This document shows, one piece after another, positions 27,201 through 35,900 of a stretch of 64,000 bases of DNA. The stretch covers positions 1 to 64,000 of the forward strand of contig JAFUEH010000004.1 in assembly GCA_017463985.1 (NCBI GenBank), in the 5' to 3' direction. A model generated the notes under the pieces. The model was not told the DNA's origin. It worked only from the letters and a program-made list of their open reading frames with translations, and made no database searches. Source of the stretch: Eubacterium sp. (GTDB taxonomy: Bacteria; Bacillota; Clostridia; Oscillospirales; Acutalibacteraceae). The translations under genes and the position numbers were made by a program. Numbering within the stretch: position 1 is the stretch's first letter; each line of letters starts with the position of its first letter.

Positions 27201-30200
27201 GCAGTGCAAGGATCTGTGCAGCAGACATCTGCTCGATGATCGCTGCAAGCTGCGGATCAAGGCTGTCGATGATACCGCTGAGCAGGTCAGAATTCAGTAC
27301 CGTGTCAACAACGTAGCCGTATACCAGCAGCAGTACCTGTGCCGGGTTCTTCGCCGTAGCCAGCTTCTGCCAGTTGATCGCCGGCAACTGAATACCGCCG
27401 AGGCTGTCACCGATCAGGTCGTTAACAATATTCACGAGGATGTCCTTGCCGGCAAAGCCTAAGGAAGCGCCCTTGAGCTTTACAAGGATGTCAACACCCT
27501 CTTGCGGATCTGCCATGTCAGCGTCATCCAGCTTGATGTTGTAGTACGGAACGCCTGCCGCGATCTGGTCGCCGTACAGGGCTCTGATGGCCAGCTTCTT
27601 GACAAGGTAGCCAAGCGTCGGGCAAGCCAGCTTATCTCTGATAATGTTATCAGTCAGGCCAAGAATATGGTTGTCAACCGGCATCAGCACGCTGCCGAGA
27701 ATGCCCATGATGGAGTTGTCATCCAGTACACCGGCAAGTCCCTTCACAAGGTTCAGGATGAAGCTGAACGGTGCGTCGTACAGCGGCGCAAGAATACCGC
27801 CGAGCGGACGGATGAAGCCGTTAACAAGCTGAGAACCAGGTGTTGCCTTGTTGAAGTCAGCAGCAGCCATTACCGGAACCTCGGAGCCTACGGCGTTCGC
27901 CAGTGAGGAGAAGATCGGGTTGATAATGTTGCTGTACCAGTTCTGCTTGTGCTCGCTGTCAACATAAGTCTTGGTCAGTACTGCGCCGAGAACGCCGGCC
28001 ACACCGCTGAGTGATTCACCGAGTGCGTCATAGAACGCGTCCTTGTCGCCGTCCTTGAAACCGAACTTCAGGTAGTCGATGGTGTTGTACTGCTTCTTTG
28101 CGTAGTAAGCAGCTGTTACCTTTACCTTGAAGCTGTTCCAGTTGAGGTAATCCTTTTCAGCCAGGATTTCCTTCGTCTTAGCATACTTGTCGCTGTCGAG
28201 TCTGATACCTACCGCATCCGGAGAAACGATACCGTACAGTGCGTCAGCGATCAGCATATTCGGGTCTCTGTTAACCAGGAAGCCGCTGTCCTCGTTGTAG
28301 AACAGGTAGTCAATGATGTTCTCCAGCAGAGAATAGGTCTGGATTACCAGGTTAGACAGGTTAGCAGAGGTGTAAACTCTCTTGTAATCTACGTCGCCGC
28401 CCTTGGTCGGATAGTTACCGATCACGTTCCACTTGTTCGGGTTAGCGGTGGATTCGCCGCATACGTAGTAGAGGTAATCGTTGATCAGAACGAGAATGTC
28501 GTTGGTGTTCTTCTGGCCAAGGTAAGCCGAAGCCAGGGAAACAGCACCGGACAGCAGGTTCTCTGTGGAATCCAGCGTGAAGCCGTTCAGCTCTGCGTTA
28601 GAAAGCACGGAGCTCAGTACGGTGTCGAGCACGTCAACCAGCTTCTGCGCAGCCTTTTCATTGCTGGCGGTCAGCAGCTCGCTGTAGTTCGTGCCGGCAG
28701 CGGACTTGTTCTTGCTGGAAGCAGCCAAATACGGGCCGACGGAAGCGAACGCGTTGTCAAGGTCGTAATCCGCCTGGACAGCCTCGTTATTTTCAATGAT
28801 TCCCTTAATGAACGGGATCAGACCGCGGATCTCACCGTCCTTGAAGTACATCAGGTTGTTGATGAGATAGAAACCGGAGGTGATGGAGAAACCGGAGAAG
28901 TTTGTCTTGCTCTCGGCGTCGATTGTGTTCGCCTCGGTTCTTCTGGTCAGCGTGAAGGAAGCGGCGTCGCTTCTCTTAAGCTGGAACAGACCGTTCAGTG
29001 CGTCAGTGATGATAGAATCGTCATCCAGTCCGCCAAGCGCGTCCAGCAGACCCTGCAGCAGCGGAATATTGTAAGAAATGTCGTTATTCTCGTCATCGAT
29101 CATGTCGTTCAGGAAGTCGAGCAGGCTGTTTACCCAGTTGCCGATGAGGAGGTCAACCACGTGGGTCAGGATATCGGCTGAGGTAGCGCCGGACTTCGGG
29201 ATTGCAAAATCCTTGAACGCCTTGATGTGCATATTGGCAAGCGCTTCGTAAGATTCTTCGCCAAGGGTGAAGGTCTTCGTCTCGATCTTGCCGTCATACA
29301 GGAAGGTCCAGTCAGAGTCAACATTGTACTTTTCGTTGAAGTTCTGACCGATTCTGTTGATCAGGTAAGGCAGGGAAACCGGCAGGTCGTTCAGCGCCGT
29401 CTGTGCCGGCAGCATGCCCTCAGCACCAACGCCGTACTTAACATGGTCGCTCAGATCGTTCTTTGCGTCCAGTACCGCGTCCTTCAGGAATACTAAGATT
29501 TCCTGAAGCGGCTCGCTGAGCAGTGCGGTCAGCTGTGCCTGCTGCTGCTTGATCGCCGCAATTTCCTCGTCGGTAGCATCGTCGCCTTCGCTGTAGATCA
29601 GACCGGCGATCAGACCGGCGATGTCTTCTGCACCGGAAAGCTGTGCAATGATACCGTCAACAATATAAATGTTGGTGAACTTCGGTACCTGGCTGTTGTA
29701 TTCCTTGTAAACCTGTTCGCCGTTTTCGTCAAGGACAGGATTGCCTTCGCCGTCCACGATCGCCACAGGTCCGTAAAATTCGTAGCCGATATAGTCCAGT
29801 GCCGCCGCCTTGTCGCCGGTTAACCAGCTGAGGATGGCCGGCAGGGACTTGTTCAGGTCAAGGTGCAGACAGCCGAGGCCGATGTCGCTGCCCTGTGCCT
29901 GAGAAAAACCGCCCAGCAGTAAGCCGAACACGATACCTTCGATTTCGTTCTGATACGAATCGTCATGGATCAGGGTCGGCAGCAGAATTTCGTCAATGAC
30001 AACGGTCAGTACCGGTAACAGCTCAAACAGTGTTTCGGACGGATCGTCGTACAGGCGCTGCCACAGATCGGTCAGCGAGCTCTTCAGGTCGATCGGTGTC
30101 TCCAGCAGGCTCAGTACCACGCCTTGGATCGTCGGATCGTCCAGGAGCGGCATGAACTTGTTAATCAGGGAGTTCACGAGCGGCACGGTGTACTCGGTCG

Positions 30201-32046
30201 GAACGGCATAATCGGCGTAGAAGTAGATCTTCTCCGGCTCGTCCGGTTCGTCCGGCTCGTCCGGCTCGTCCGGTTCCTCGGGCGCTGCGTCAGGATTTAC
30301 AACATAAGTATTGTAAACCTCAAATACGTTCAGTGCTGAGGTCGCGGCGCTGTTCATGTAATAATCCTTGTCGCCGTTGTAAGAGGGCTTGATCTTGTTG
30401 TCAACGATCCACTGTGAAGGCGCCATTGTCTGGAGTCTTCTCAGACCGCCGTTGACCATTGCGTGATCCGTAAATACAGATGCCTCGCTGTTATTCAGCT
30501 CTACAGTCAGCGCATCGCTAAAGCTGCCGGCAGCCGCCAGGTCAGCCACAAAGCTGTCCACGGCAGAAGCGTCCAGGTCAAGCATCGCGTTGATGTAGCT
30601 CGCAGCCGCCGCGTTCAGGTTCGCTTCTGCATAAGCAGCCAAGCTTGCGCCGTCTGCGATCGTGCCGGCCACCGCCGCGTTATAGATCGCCTCTAACTGT
30701 GCGTCTGTGATCGCAAAATCAGCCTCGTCTGCGCCAAGCAGCTTTGCCAGACCGGTCGTGATTTCCTTGTAGTACGGAGAAGTGACATCACGCATTAAGT
30801 CGTAATTGTACTTTTCGGAACGGGCCATACCGCTTCCGGCGTACCAAGCGCTGTCGTCGTAGGATTCCCAGTCGTTCAGGAACAGGGCGCCAAAGAGCAT
30901 TGCGCGGTAATATTCGTCAAAGGAGGTGTGGTCATGATCGTCCATCATCCACAGCTCAAGGTAGTAGTCCCAATACATCATGGAGCTGAGCATGCCGTTA
31001 TCGTACATGAAATCCCAGTTGTAGAAGGTTTTGAAGCTCGCCTCGAGCGCGTCTGCCGTTGTACCGGTGGCGTCCGGATAAAGGCTGGTGTCAACCGTTG
31101 CGCCGGCCTCGTCCATCAGGTTGAAGTACAGGTCATAATACTCTGCCAGCAGCTCAAAGGGGTTGATAGCATAGTACAGCAGCTCCGCCATATTGGCCGG
31201 TGCAGCAATGCCCTTATCCTTCAGGACGTTCGTGTAGTACTCGATAGCCAGCTCGCCGTCGGTGCCTTCCAGGTCGCTGAGCGGCGTGTCCTTCAGCAGC
31301 TGACCGTTAACGGTCGCGTTGCTGATGTCCTCAAGGGTGTAGGTGTAGAGGCCCTGATTCAGCATATCCGTAGTTGCTTCTTCCCACAGACCCTGCAGAT
31401 ACGCCTTCATCTTCATGACCTCGCCGGCCTCCGGCTCCGGCTCCTCTTCCTTTTCAGGAACGCCGAGGGAGTCGAACAGCGCGTCGAGCGCTGCCAGCGT
31501 ATCGGTGCACCATGCGCCAAGGTCGCCGTCTGCGTCCTTGTTCTCATAGCAGATACCGTACAGCTGGTAGAAGGTGAGCAGGTCGCTCTCGTCGTCCTCC
31601 GGCGTGTCGAGCGGCGTGTACCACTTGTCGTACAAGTCCTTTTGGGCTTCATAGTCGCTGTACTTAAAGCCTAAGAACTTTTCCTTTGTCCAGGAAACCT
31701 CTATCTGTGCAATGTAGAGGTTAAGGTCGCCGAGACCGCCGAGAAGGCCTAAAAGCATCGGCGAAGCGCCCTGTACCACATCGCTCAGGGTGGTAGCCTG
31801 GGTTACAGGGTTCACAATATTGTTCTCCTGTAACAGGTCCTTGATCGCGTCGATCTGCAGCAGCGCAGCCAGCAGGCTGTCGATCGACTGGAATGCCGCT
31901 TCGGCATCCGTTTTGTCGTTCCAGTAGTGCAGGTTCTGGTCCGTCTGGTTGCCGTCAGCTGCGTAGGCGGTCAGACCGAGTGAACTACCGGTGATGATCA
32001 TTACTAAGGCTAAAAACAGGCTTAGTAATTTTTTGCTCGTTCTCAT
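24232..32046 (-). CDS. Giant secreted repeat protein of unknown function
   Basis: A 2,604-residue protein I do not recognise by name. It has an N-terminal signal peptide (KKLLSLFLALVMIITGSS..AYA, cleavage near residue 29), an acidic Pro-Glu-Asp linker near residues 587-606, and then mostly hydrophobic-heptad helical sequence. The C-terminal 1,300 residues hold about three long repeats of 450-525 residues. Each has a KYG.TY..A block (near 1282, 1732, 2257), an ILEAF-type stretch, an I.PL/GGLL...PF...ILPN segment and an LP.I.W..LA block. No catalytic motif, dockerin, LPXTG or SLH is seen. The ATG at 32046 is set by AAGGAGAG; an ATG six bases upstream is too close. Divergent from the dockerin gene cluster, so possibly a partner. 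Confidence 0.75.
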   Translation of the reverse strand: MRTSKKLLSLFLALVMIITGSSLGLTAYAADGNQTDQNLHYWNDKTDAEAAFQSIDSLLAALLQIDAIKDLLQENNIVNPVTQATTLSDVVQGASPMLLGLLGGLGDLNLYIAQIEVSWTKEKFLGFKYSDYEAQKDLYDKWYTPLDTPEDDESDLLTFYQLYGICYENKDADGDLGAWCTDTLAALDALFDSLGVPEKEEEPEPEAGEVMKMKAYLQGLWEEATTDMLNQGLYTYTLEDISNATVNGQLLKDTPLSDLEGTDGELAIEYYTNVLKDKGIAAPANMAELLYYAINPFELLAEYYDLYFNLMDEAGATVDTSLYPDATGTTADALEASFKTFYNWDFMYDNGMLSSMMYWDYYLELWMMDDHDHTSFDEYYRAMLFGALFLNDWESYDDSAWYAGSGMARSEKYNYDLMRDVTSPYYKEITTGLAKLLGADEADFAITDAQLEAIYNAAVAGTIADGASLAAYAEANLNAAAASYINAMLDLDASAVDSFVADLAAAGSFSDALTVELNNSEASVFTDHAMVNGGLRRLQTMAPSQWIVDNKIKPSYNGDKDYYMNSAATSALNVFEVYNTYVVNPDAAPEEPDEPDEPDEPDEPEKIYFYADYAVPTEYTVPLVNSLINKFMPLLDDPTIQGVVLSLLETPIDLKSSLTDLWQRLYDDPSETLFELLPVLTVVIDEILLPTLIHDDSYQNEIEGIVFGLLLGGFSQAQGSDIGLGCLHLDLNKSLPAILSWLTGDKAAALDYIGYEFYGPVAIVDGEGNPVLDENGEQVYKEYNSQVPKFTNIYIVDGIIAQLSGAEDIAGLIAGLIYSEGDDATDEEIAAIKQQQAQLTALLSEPLQEILVFLKDAVLDAKNDLSDHVKYGVGAEGMLPAQTALNDLPVSLPYLINRIGQNFNEKYNVDSDWTFLYDGKIETKTFTLGEESYEALANMHIKAFKDFAIPKSGATSADILTHVVDLLIGNWVNSLLDFLNDMIDDENNDISYNIPLLQGLLDALGGLDDDSIITDALNGLFQLKRSDAASFTLTRRTEANTIDAESKTNFSGFSITSGFYLINNLMYFKDGEIRGLIPFIKGIIENNEAVQADYDLDNAFASVGPYLAASSKNKSAAGTNYSELLTASNEKAAQKLVDVLDTVLSSVLSNAELNGFTLDSTENLLSGAVSLASAYLGQKNTNDILVLINDYLYYVCGESTANPNKWNVIGNYPTKGGDVDYKRVYTSANLSNLVIQTYSLLENIIDYLFYNEDSGFLVNRDPNMLIADALYGIVSPDAVGIRLDSDKYAKTKEILAEKDYLNWNSFKVKVTAAYYAKKQYNTIDYLKFGFKDGDKDAFYDALGESLSGVAGVLGAVLTKTYVDSEHKQNWYSNIINPIFSSLANAVGSEVPVMAAADFNKATPGSQLVNGFIRPLGGILAPLYDAPFSFILNLVKGLAGVLDDNSIMGILGSVLMPVDNHILGLTDNIIRDKLACPTLGYLVKKLAIRALYGDQIAAGVPYYNIKLDDADMADPQEGVDILVKLKGASLGFAGKDILVNIVNDLIGDSLGGIQLPAINWQKLATAKNPAQVLLLVYGYVVDTVLNSDLLSGIIDSLDPQLAAIIEQMSAAQILALLSEVISAVNSPVEVYWTFKEYAGKLTNTFTYPKGINDYKANKAVGQLDNIVKNVFPLLNGFGVTDIEGLDALVRDNLYTNEIITTIAKALYGALTGNDTVVTVLGALSLDVSPAGVAAYLTDKSYGPTYSSAASTLKSAKSWDKVTSVNWGFKNGSASAQDGFIKGLAAALRPLNNVLGVLLAENKLDITKIDIRGLLNSLAVKGSTELGEGENGATLTYELKNGTFLVTLQSHNIQFNDNRTRKSILEIDVDAVAKDIEDLLAGVDIGFGTNGYESAIIPILEAFLCDDIKTYKEYKADYAKAKDNLIINILKPIGGLLNKLVDKPFDTLTAILPNVAYFIDNGGVEQAVGNLLAPITAKDGLLGVLAKNGLDIDELIYMITKKDLGTIVSDLLADKLGIEADIQLDLSNLAASNIHEIVIPLVINLLKDKLGITLPEFTWADIAKHGVVKTVASKALNDEGAYTTLQVQANQGEVLVAVLRYVADVLIKNAQVLKEMITGLDAIKNNATLKSIVESIFDQIAQADKDDIVRAIFYLLCGEPTDSFFDYRNFKIGDYEFSFGDLDEDFCRQLAPMLDGLIGGLLEGGLTKLVEDNLYKDDLVAKIATGLYGAVEGVKVGDNTLTNILAMTDIDFTTGNVAALLTNEKYGRTYADAAGTIRSAGSWKNVKAENLHFGVTDRDSFLRALTAVLRPLFGVLDVILNDASLNLFDLVSIPGSDGYTSTIVPLLEALGVYNIKTQYQYREDCFKQYDSLLLDILNPLWDKVEDILAAPLEVVANILPNLALFFGNDGLIQLVENLLTPVSALLDALRPIVDVNSVLKAAGLDVPKLLKDKVGLSVSKFDLYDLSGTLKPLVGADNVVGTINSVLKVIKISGQPLGIELPEIDWLKLASCGEYQMNATSQVATYGGRIAVEADEDEALITVLRFLVETINYKDNYDAVSSLVAGLLGGASETVAGVVDQVLGLLQGDTDEVIQSLVELLQALAG

Positions 32047-32104
32047 AATCATCTCTCCTTTTCTTATGATTTGACGAAGCAGCTTATAGAGACGTTGTCG
32101 CTCC

Positions 32105-32173
32105 GTAGGGGAGATTCACTAATCTCTCGCCAAAGCCTCCTCTGCCTGCGGGCGATTCGTGAACCGCCCCTAC
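32105..32173. repeat. Imperfect GTAGGGG inverted repeat (REP/MITE-like)
   Basis: Left arm 32105-32130 begins GTAGGGGAGATTCACTAATC; right arm 32150-32173 is the approximate reverse complement (ends ACCGCCCCTAC). The unit lies inside the 5' leader of the giant protein gene. It resembles short palindromic repeats scattered in gut Clostridia; copy number in this genome is unknown. Confidence 0.55.
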
Positions 32174-32268
32174 AAGCACGCTTTCGTCAGGTCGTACAGG
32201 GGTTTTTGCCCGGCTTTTTGCTGGTTTTTGGGCGCAAAGCTCCCTATACTAACGAACAATATATATTA

Positions 32269-32297
32269 TTTATAACAAATAATCAAAGTTAAGTCAA
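32269..32297 (-). promoter_or_regulatory. Sigma-A promoter of the giant protein gene
   Basis: On the minus strand: TTGACT (32292-32297), 17-bp spacer, TATAAA (32269-32274). It predicts a leader of about 215 bases that contains the GTAGGGG inverted repeat. Confidence 0.65.
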
Positions 32298-32299
32298 TA

Positions 32300-32733
32300 G
32301 AATTGACAAAAATAATTAATAATTTATTAACTTTTATCATTCTATGAATATCCGCGCAGCGCGGCGCTATCACTTTCAAAGCTGTTGCACAGCGGCGCTG
32401 CCGGGGGAGCGATCCGCCGCAGTCACCCACAGCGGAAAGCTTCCCTAATAAATGGCCATAAAACGGCATCACGGTCGAAAAACATAGTGTAAAGCGGATT
32501 GTCTTTACGCCGACGTTTCACCTGTAAAGGCGTTCTCCATTACACGACAAAACGCAGAAAATGTCAACAAAAACTCCACAAAAATATAAACAAGGGGTAA
32601 AAAGTTTGTGAATATTCTGTTAACATTTCAGATTTATAATACCTTATAGTTTGCCATTTGTCAACAGTTAATTCACAATTTGTTAACATTTTTGGACAAA
32701 ATTCCATTATCGTCTTGATTTATAAAAAATCAA
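32300..32733. other. Divergent intergenic region, non-coding
   Basis: Spacer between the two divergent secreted-protein genes. It contains an AT-rich stretch (32300-32345), a GC-rich palindromic stretch around 32350-32365, an inverted AAAG...CTTTAC/GTAAAG motif near 32480-32535 and another AT-rich zone (32575-32730) with several TTGTTAACATT-type words. The AT-rich parts may bind regulators. No gene is supported. Confidence 0.4.
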
Positions 32734-32762
32734 TTGACTTTGCGCACAAAATATGATTTAAT
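32734..32762 (+). promoter_or_regulatory. Probable promoter of the dockerin gene cluster
   Basis: TTGACT (32734-32739), 17-bp spacer, TTTAAT (32757-32762). It gives a leader of about 150 bases before GTG 32919. Confidence 0.5.
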
Positions 32763-32918
32763 AAGAGTGCGTAAAATGCGTTTTAGTATAAGTATTTATA
32801 TGCACGCACGGGTGTACTACCCTTCAGTCTGCTGCAGCAGTGCTGCAGCGTGGTCAGAGATTGCGACAGCGGGCAATAACGCATTTATTCGTAAAATTAA
32901 TATGGAGGAAATTAGAAA

Positions 32919-35900
32919 GTGGAAACAAAAAAATCTAAAGTATTCACAAAAAGACTTATTGCGCTTCTCCTTTCGGTCATGATGCTTTTCACCTGCTTCA
33001 GCGGCGTGTTAACTGCGTACGCTAAGGCCGGCGATAGCCGCTGGGATACGACCATCGCATCTCAGAAAAACTGGGTCGACTGGACAGCTGCATTAAGCGA
33101 TCAGGCTTGTGAAGCACTCCTCGACCGTTTAGATCAGTTCCTGATGAGCGGCGCTGTCGACCTTTCCGGCGACCCGGGCAAAAGCAAGACCGGCGCTGTC
33201 AACGAAGACGGCTCTATCGCTACCATCAGCTACAAGATCAAGATCGGTGCGGATGATCCGGGACAGCTTTATATCTATATTAGCTCCCTTACCGGCGGTA
33301 CCAAGACGGCTACCGGTAACCTGAACTCCATCGACGGTATCCTGCAGTTCCTGTATGAGCTGGATAAAAACGGCATCTGGAACTATAAGGTACTCGGTAT
33401 TAAGGCTATCAACACGATCGCGGGCTCTACGATCTACAACGCCTTTAACGGCAAGTTCGGTCCGATCACCGGCCTTTCCAGCAGCACCAGCACTTCTAAC
33501 AAGATCGGTGCTTCTAAGGCTACCAGATATTTCCGTAAGCTGAATGATGCGAGAACGATCATCAATGCAGTGCTGAACTTCCTGAACAGCATTCTTTACA
33601 ACTCAACCACGAGCTACAACCTGCTCTATCAGGTACTGAGCGGTAGCCTTGACGTTGGTATGCTCTCCAACTTCGTTGACGCGCTCAAGGATGACGACAG
33701 TGCAATCGGCGGCGCTCTGAAGGGCCTTGTCGGTGCTCCGGACGGCAAATGGGCGGTCAAGGGTGAAAAAGCGCTTTATAACGGTCTTGCTTACTTCTTG
33801 GTTAACAAGACGGATTGGTTCAAGGATGACACTGTTACATTCAGCAGCGGTCAGCCGACCAAGTACAACGGTGCTACCTGGGTTTACGATGACGTTCTGA
33901 TGGATAAGCTGTCCACACAGCTCCTGCAGAACATCAACATCCAGATCACCTATCCTGAGATGGTTAAGGTTGATGACAAGTGGCAACACGACAATTCCAG
34001 ACTGCGTTATAAGAACATCCTCGCTTACATCGCTGAGCACGAGGGTGCAACAGTAGCGACTGCTTCTGCAGCTCTTGGCTACGACAGCAAGCTGGAATAC
34101 ACAGAGGACGGTAACGTTTATCTGTTCCGTTATGACGGCAATGTACTGAGCATCGCTAAGACCGATACGCTGTATGCGTTCGCGATGAGAGCGATCAAGC
34201 TCGCATGGAAGACGGCTCTGAAGCCGACAGTTAACCTTCTTCAGGTGAACTACAGCGGCCATGAGCAGGACGGCAACGGCACGAACTTCGATAACGTATT
34301 CTTTACCTGGTACGCTACCGAAAGAGACGGCGCTGACGGTACATTTGATGCGGCGGCTGCTTATACGACAGATGTCATTAATGCATTTGCTGAAGCGAAG
34401 TACGAAGCTTACGGCGCTGCTGACGCTGCTGAGTTCCTTGAGAACGTAAAGAACACCTATAATTATGATAGGTATGCAAAGAACGAGTATTACAACTGGA
34501 GAGACCTCGACGTTACCACGCTGTGGAACCAGGTTCGTTACAGCCCGCTGGCTAACGCACTTGGCGTACAGTCCGGTCCTCTGAACCTGTACTTCCTGCA
34601 GACCGGTTGTGAGAACCTCGAAGCTTTCATGGATGCTGACGCAACCTACACGAAGTATGCTTCTATTCCTGAGGCGCTGAACGACGCACTGGTTGCTGCT
34701 GCGAAGGATTTACTTCCGAACGCTGCTACCATCGGTATGCAGACTGACGCTGAGGGTACGTTCCAGCACTTCGATGCTCCGAGCTTTGCAACAACGACTG
34801 CCTGGAGCGCAACGACGCTGCTCAACAATGTCCGCAAGGCATTAGAGTATGCTGCTAACATGACGGACGCTAACCTGGTTAACCCGTTCTATGCAGCACA
34901 CGGCATTGCCGGTTACACGGCTGACGCTAATAACATCACTTCTGATGAGCTTCTTGAGGAAGCACTTGTTCCGTTTGGCTGCGCTGCGCTGAAGCAGTGG
35001 GATCTCACCGCCGTTATCCATGACAGCGATTGGGATAAGGTAACAGACCTTGAGTCTGCTGCTGTTATTGCGCTGAACGAGTATCTTGGTTACATCTTCC
35101 CTGAAAGAGATTACACTTATCTGTGGGAAGACTTCCTTGAGGTTTCTGATGTTCTCGGCCAGAATTCCAAGGGTGAGGACGTTACCTACAAGCTTCTGAA
35201 GGAAAGCAAGGACGGTAAAGATCTTTACACCACGGCGATTCTGCCGATGGCTCGTGACGCAGCGGCTTACGTATGCGTAGCTGCCGGCGTTCCGGTTGCG
35301 AAGAAGGATACCACTCCTTGGGATCCGTACACCGATTGGGCTAAGACAGAAACTACCAACACTGCGTTTGATCTGATCAACGCAACGGCTGTTTACTTCC
35401 TGGGCGACACGACCCTGACCTTTGACCCGAACGGAACGAAGGCTCCGGCAAAGGGCATCGGTACGGTTCTTGGCCTGTGCAGCTCCAGCGGCGTATCTTC
35501 TATCACGATCGCTAAGGGTCTGTGGGCTAACCTTGACGCTATTGTTAACAGAGTTCTTCCTGTTGCCGGCGAACTGCAGAAGCCTTACGGCACGAACAGC
35601 TACCTTGGCAACGGCAAGTTCAGCAGCCAGAAGTTCGTTGAAGGCGAAATCATCGACGACGTTCGCGACTTCAACCTGACCAGCCTTGTTGAGGGCGTTT
35701 ACAGCATCTGCTCTGCTGCTCCGATCAAGAGCGACGGCGTTGTTGTTACGGTTTATGATAAGGTTCTCAGACCGACGCTCAACAGCCTGCTGGGTACCCA
35801 TCCGGCTGCCTCCAGTCAGGAACTGATTGCGAACATCACGAACGCTAACCGTTTCGACACCTTCCTGAAGTCTGCTAACATCATTAGCCTGAACAGCAAC

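Noticed and set aside
32266..32472. A 68-codon minus-strand frame in the divergent spacer
   Set aside because: No Shine-Dalgarno, mixed composition, and it crosses the predicted promoter of the giant gene.
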